Source: Alphaproteobacteria bacterium
Lineage (GTDB): Bacteria > Pseudomonadota > Alphaproteobacteria > Micropepsales > Micropepsaceae
Length of the DNA stretch: 9,374 bases
NCBI GenBank assembly: GCA_028869355.1
Contig: JAGWSK010000424.1
Span: 1 to 9,374 of the forward strand
Direction: 5' to 3'
Every line of letters starts with the position of its first letter. Position 1 is the stretch's first letter. Of this stretch, positions 7,231 to 9,374 are shown piece by piece. The notes beneath the pieces were generated by a model. It was not told where the DNA came from. It worked only from the letters and a program-made list of their open reading frames with translations, and did not search any database. A program made the translations under genes and the position numbers.

Positions 7231-7255
7231 GGAACATTCTTGCAGTTTGTCCGTT
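7231..7255 (+). promoter_or_regulatory. EcfG-type promoter for phyR
   Basis: GGAAC (7231-7235), 16-bp spacer, CGTT (7252-7255): an exact EcfG consensus match pointing at phyR. The start site should fall near 7262, which supports the phyR ATG at 7284 rather than the in-frame ATG at 7263. A second GGAAC (7223-7227) lies 8 bp upstream with GTT at 7245-7247 (17-bp spacer) but lacks the C, so it is the weaker alternative. Confidence 0.88.
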
Positions 7256-7283
7256 TGGCTCGATGCAACGAGAGGACAAAATC

Positions 7284-8078
7284 ATGACCCTGACCGAATC
7301 GCTCGCGCCGCATCTGCCCTATCTCCGCCGCTATGCGCGAGCTTTGACGGGATCGCAAACCAGTGGCGACGCTTATGTGCGCGCCGCGCTGACGGCAGTG
7401 TTGGCCGGCAAATCCGAATTGTCCACCGAATTACCGCCAAGGGTGGCGCTGTACCGCCTGTTTCACATCATTTGGTCCAGCACCGCGAGCCAACTCGATC
7501 AGGATGTCTCACTCGATGTCAAGCAGCTTACGCCCGAGGAACGCCTGCGCTCGCTGACATCGGCCGCGCGAGCCGCATTGTTGTTGACGGCCGTCGAAGG
7601 CTTCTCGCTCAGCGAGGCCGGGAAAATTCTCGATGAAACGCCGGAAGAAGTCGAGGAATCGATCGTTGAAGCCCAGCACGCGATCGAGCGCCAGCTTGCT
7701 TCACGTGTGCTGATCATCGAAGACGAATCCATCATTGCCCTCGACCTTGAAAACCTTGTCGTCGAGCTTGGTCATAAAGTCGTCGGCACTGCGGCAGCGA
7801 AGGATGAAGCCGTCGCCAAAGCCCGCGCCCAGCAACCCGGTCTCATTCTCGCCGACATCAATCTTGGCGAAGGCGGATCGGGCATCGACGCGGTGACCGA
7901 AATTCTCCACAGTTTCAATATCCCGGTGATCTTCGTGACGGCCTATCCCGAGCGGCTGCTGACCGGCGAACGTCCGGAACCGACCTACCTGATTACCAAA
8001 CCGTTCCTTCCGGAGACCGTGCAGGCGACCATCGGGCAGGCACTTTTCTTCCATTCGCTTCGCCGCGAAGCGGCGTGA
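7284..8078 (+). CDS. phyR: PhyR general stress response regulator (sigma-mimic anti-anti-sigma factor)
   Basis: A 264-residue response regulator with the PhyR layout: an N-terminal sigma-factor-like domain (about 1-135) and a C-terminal receiver domain (140-260). The N-terminal part starts LAPHLPYLRRYARALTGSQ, as in PhyR proteins, and has degenerate sigma-2 and sigma-4 regions, including LTSAARAALLLTAVEGFSL. In the receiver, E146 and D147 form the acidic pocket, D191 (ILADINL) is the phospho-acceptor, T219 lies in FVTAYPERLLTGE, and K239 in ITKPF. When phosphorylated, the sigma-like domain binds NepR and so frees EcfG. The start at 7284 has GAGAGGAC about 8 bases upstream; the in-frame ATG at 7263 sits at the predicted transcription start and has no ribosome site. 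Divergent from nepR-ecfG with an EcfG promoter between. Very confident. Confidence 0.96.
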   Translation: MTLTESLAPHLPYLRRYARALTGSQTSGDAYVRAALTAVLAGKSELSTELPPRVALYRLFHIIWSSTASQLDQDVSLDVKQLTPEERLRSLTSAARAALLLTAVEGFSLSEAGKILDETPEEVEESIVEAQHAIERQLASRVLIIEDESIIALDLENLVVELGHKVVGTAAAKDEAVAKARAQQPGLILADINLGEGGSGIDAVTEILHSFNIPVIFVTAYPERLLTGERPEPTYLITKPFLPETVQATIGQALFFHSLRREAA

Positions 8079-8079
8079 A

Positions 8080-8105
8080 GGAACCCCTCTTCCGCATCGC
8101 ACGTT
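8080..8105 (+). promoter_or_regulatory. EcfG-type promoter for DUF883-like gene
   Basis: GGAAC (8080-8084), 17-bp spacer, CGTT (8102-8105), immediately after the phyR stop codon. It matches the EcfG consensus with the longer permitted spacer. The predicted start site is about 8112-8114, some 30 nt before the ATG of the next gene. This makes the DUF883-like gene a probable direct member of the general stress regulon. Confidence 0.78.
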
Positions 8106-8140
8106 TCCCTCCGCGAATTCGACCCCCAGCGCGGAGGGAA
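8105..8140 (+). repeat. perfect 11-bp inverted repeat covering the ribosome binding site
   Basis: TTCCCTCCGCG (8105-8115) and its exact reverse complement CGCGGAGGGAA (8130-8140) are separated by a 14-nt loop. The right arm includes the GGAGGG ribosome binding site of the gene starting at 8143. In an RNA that contains both arms, such as readthrough from phyR, the site would be paired. No T-run follows, so a simple intrinsic terminator is unlikely. Confidence 0.85.
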
Positions 8141-8142
8141 CA

Positions 8143-8487
8143 ATGGCGAGAACCGCCACACGCAAACGCAAGAAAAGTACCGTCAAGACCGTCAAGGCAG
8201 CCAATACCGGAATGCAAAGCCGGCTGAATTCACTGCGCGCCGATTTCGACGCGCTGCAGCACGATGTCCGCGGACTCGCCAGTGATGTCGGCGATGCCGC
8301 GAGCAGTCAGGCGAAGGAAATCATGACCGATGCCATCGGCACGGCCACTGACGCCGTCGATCGCGTCAGCGAATGGGGCGCGGAAAATCTCGCCGGCGTC
8401 CGCACTGCCGTGAAAACCCAGCCTCTGGCGGCCTGCATGCTCTCCATGAGCGCCGGAGCGCTGATTGGAGCGCTACTCCTACGTTAG
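8143..8487 (+). CDS. DUF883/YqjD-like membrane-anchored protein
   Basis: A 114-residue protein resembling the ElaB/YqjD/DUF883 family of C-tail-anchored inner-membrane proteins. E. coli members bind ribosomes and are made in stationary phase. It has a very basic N-terminus (RKRKKSTVK, about residues 7-15), a central helical amphipathic region (about 25-90) with repeated alanine and aspartate, and a C-terminal hydrophobic segment (about 94-113) ending in LLLR. The ATG is preceded by the strong site GGAGGGAA, which forms one arm of the 11-bp inverted repeat. An EcfG promoter at 8080-8105 drives it, so induction by general stress is likely. It is followed by a YqjE-like gene, the same order as yqjD-yqjE in enterobacteria, which supports the family assignment. 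Ribosome binding is not shown here. The family match is by architecture and context more than by strict motifs. Confidence 0.75.
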   Translation: MARTATRKRKKSTVKTVKAANTGMQSRLNSLRADFDALQHDVRGLASDVGDAASSQAKEIMTDAIGTATDAVDRVSEWGAENLAGVRTAVKTQPLAACMLSMSAGALIGALLLR

Positions 8488-8531
8488 GTTCCTTAGGACA
8501 GCGAATCGGTGCGCAAGCGATTGGTGGGGCG

Positions 8532-8894
8532 GTGCTTGTCATCACCGCCTCGGCCCTTATCTGGGTCGGCACGGCATTTGCGGGCTATGCGATCTACCTC
8601 GCGCTGATCCCGCAGATCACAGCGCCGTGGGCGGCTGCGGTCGCCGCTGTCATCCTGGTGATCGGCCCACTCGGCTGGGCCGCAATCGTCAATGTGCGCC
8701 GGCCGGCGCAGCCATCAAGACCGCGGCTGCATCAGCCCGATCCGAGGATTGCAGCGGTGGCGCCCGGCGACGCAGAAACTGCAACCCTCAATCTCCTCGC
8801 CAAAGTCGCGCAGGAAAAACCGCTTCTGGCCGTGGTGTTCGCCGGCATCCTTGGGGCGTCAGAGGCGCTTGCGAACCGGCGTAACCAAACGTGA
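8532..8894 (+). CDS. YqjE/phage-holin-like two-helix membrane protein, start uncertain
   Basis: About 120 residues from the chosen start. Two hydrophobic helices (about 2-26 and 32-56, joined near IPQITAPW) are followed by a proline-rich hinge and a third weakly hydrophobic stretch, LLAVVFAGILGASEAL, near the end. This looks like the YqjE/holin-3_6 group commonly found after DUF883 genes; such proteins sit in the inner membrane and most have no known role. The start is a real problem. The frame is open from an ATG at 8373, but that lies 115 nt inside the DUF883-like gene and reads as arginine-rich nonsense. The only standard start between there and the first helix is GTG at 8532, with GGTGGGG very close. 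Codon choice becomes typically GC-rich at the third position just from that point, which supports it. A start at a rare ATT or ATC (8505, 8520) cannot be excluded. Confidence 0.6.
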   Translation: MLVITASALIWVGTAFAGYAIYLALIPQITAPWAAAVAAVILVIGPLGWAAIVNVRRPAQPSRPRLHQPDPRIAAVAPGDAETATLNLLAKVAQEKPLLAVVFAGILGASEALANRRNQT

Positions 8895-8913
8895 TCGCGC
8901 TCATCTTCCACTT

Positions 8914-8938
8914 GGAACTGCGGCTTCAACCGGACGTT
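8914..8938 (+). promoter_or_regulatory. EcfG-type promoter for DUF1328 gene
   Basis: GGAAC (8914-8918), 16-bp spacer, CGTT (8935-8938): an exact EcfG consensus match in the 67-bp gap after the holin-like gene. The predicted start site is near 8945, leaving a leader of about 17 nt that still contains the CGGAT ribosome site before the ATG at 8962. The correct distance and direction make it convincing. Confidence 0.84.
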
Positions 8939-8961
8939 CTGCTGTCGGTAACGGATCCGTA

Positions 8962-9147
8962 ATGGAGTTATCGGTGCTGGGTTGGACGTTGACTTTTCTA
9001 TTTCTTGCCGTGGTCGCCGCTTATCTCGGCTTCTTCGGCCTTGGCGGAATGGCGGCAATCCTCGTCAAATTCGCTTTTGCGGTTTTTGTCATCCTGCTCG
9101 CAGGGGCCGGTTTGATTGGCCTGCTTCGCACCGAACCGCCGGCCTGA
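8962..9147 (+). CDS. DUF1328 (YtjA-like) small membrane protein
   Basis: A 61-residue, two-helix membrane protein of the DUF1328/UPF0391 family. The family pattern is clear: LGWTLTFLFLAVVAAYLGFFGLGG (residues 6-29) forms helix 1 with its glycine-rich turn, and a second helix at about 31-54 leads to a short polar tail. These proteins are widespread in proteobacteria, have no established biochemical role, and are often stress-induced. The ATG at 8962 has CGGAT about 8 bases upstream. The frame runs open back to 8692, but that part overlaps the preceding gene in another frame and lacks membrane character. The perfect EcfG promoter at 8914-8938 marks it as a likely direct target of the sigma factor encoded 2 kb away. 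The next small gene starts 9 bp after its stop and may share its transcript. Confidence 0.85.
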   Translation: MELSVLGWTLTFLFLAVVAAYLGFFGLGGMAAILVKFAFAVFVILLAGAGLIGLLRTEPPA

Positions 9148-9156
9148 GCAGGGACA

Positions 9157-9354
9157 GTGGCGAAATTTCCGGTTCAGAGCCTGCTTGCCGCGCTACTGTT
9201 GCTGGCCCTGGCATTTTCGATCCATGACCGCCCGGCTGCGCAGGCGCCGGACACAACCCGCGTCAGTCTGCAATTGACCTGTGAATCCAATGACTATCAA
9301 GGACTTGATCAATCGCGCACGGCCGCCGGCCCAAGCCTGAACTGCGCCCCCTAA
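9157..9354 (+). CDS. putative small secreted protein, unrecognised
   Basis: A 65-residue reading frame that I do not recognise. It has the form of an exported peptide: a lysine near the N-terminus (K3), a strongly hydrophobic core LLAALLLLALAF (residues 9-20), and a possible signal peptidase site after AQA (28-30). A mature part of about 35 residues would remain, with two cysteines (C42 and C63) that could form a disulfide in the periplasm. The start is GTG at 9157 with GCAGGGA about 5 bases upstream, only 9 bp after the DUF1328 stop, so co-expression from the EcfG promoter is plausible. Codon choice is typical in the first half and less so in the second. It might instead be a chance frame or a lipoprotein-like remnant; there is no cysteine lipobox. 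Confidence 0.5.
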   Translation: MAKFPVQSLLAALLLLALAFSIHDRPAAQAPDTTRVSLQLTCESNDYQGLDQSRTAAGPSLNCAP

Positions 9355-9374
9355 ACTGGCGAAAAAATAATCGC

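Noticed and set aside
7263..7283. Upstream ATG as the phyR start
   Set aside because: It lies at the predicted EcfG transcription start and has no ribosome site, while ATG 7284 has GAGAGGAC at a good distance and matches the PhyR N-terminus.
8105..8140. Inverted repeat as an intrinsic terminator of phyR
   Set aside because: No T-run follows either arm on the + strand, and the right arm is the ribosome site of the next gene. Partial attenuation remains possible.
7993..8217. Small - strand frames over the end of phyR and the start of the DUF883-like gene
   Set aside because: They are antisense to well-supported genes and have no motif or ribosome site.
8692..8961. N-terminal extension of the DUF1328 protein
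   Set aside because: It overlaps the holin-like gene out of frame, has no membrane character, and a perfect promoter and ribosome site lie just before the ATG at 8962.

Overview
The window is high-GC, densely packed alphaproteobacterial DNA. The gene set points to the Hyphomicrobiales (Bradyrhizobium/Rhodopseudomonas/Xanthobacteraceae-like). Evidence is a GapR (DUF2312) protein, a DUF1244 protein, an alphaproteobacterial aa3-oxidase subunit IV next to a three-gene proton-translocating transhydrogenase, and a complete PhyR-NepR-EcfG general stress response locus. I see no tRNA, rRNA, CRISPR array, insertion sequence or phage integration signature.

Left part, 1-4403, all on the + strand: a DUF1244 protein, the nucleoid-associated protein GapR, a 56-residue cytochrome aa3 oxidase subunit IV, pntAA-pntAB-pntB with 13-bp gaps, and a GNAT acetyltransferase overlapping the end of pntB. 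The theme is housekeeping: chromosome organisation, respiration, and proton-driven NADPH supply.

Centre, 4409-7120, on the - strand: nepR-ecfG-histidine kinase. nepR and ecfG overlap by 4 nt (GTGA), and the kinase start lies inside the 3' end of ecfG. Divergently, phyR is read on the + strand (7284-8078). This is the partner-switch core of the alphaproteobacterial general stress response. A HisKA_2 sensor kinase (a PhyK candidate) would phosphorylate PhyR, PhyR-P would sequester NepR, and EcfG would be released. The nepR-phyR intergenic region carries two back-to-back, perfect EcfG-type promoters (GGAAC-N16-CGTT), so the locus should be self-activating in both directions.

Right part, 8079-9374, + strand: a run of small envelope proteins. 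They are a YqjD/DUF883-like membrane-anchored protein, a YqjE/holin-like two-helix protein, a DUF1328 small membrane protein and a 65-residue putative secreted peptide. The DUF883-like and DUF1328 genes each have their own EcfG-type promoter (GGAAC-N17-CGTT and GGAAC-N16-CGTT), so this looks like a stress-regulon output module beside its regulators. The most distinctive signal is a perfect 11-bp inverted repeat (8105-8140). Its right arm is the ribosome binding site of the DUF883-like gene, and its left arm lies at or before the predicted EcfG start site. That could make translation depend on which promoter produced the RNA. The biology of the core is known; the output-module arrangement and this possible promoter-dependent RBS masking are the parts worth testing.
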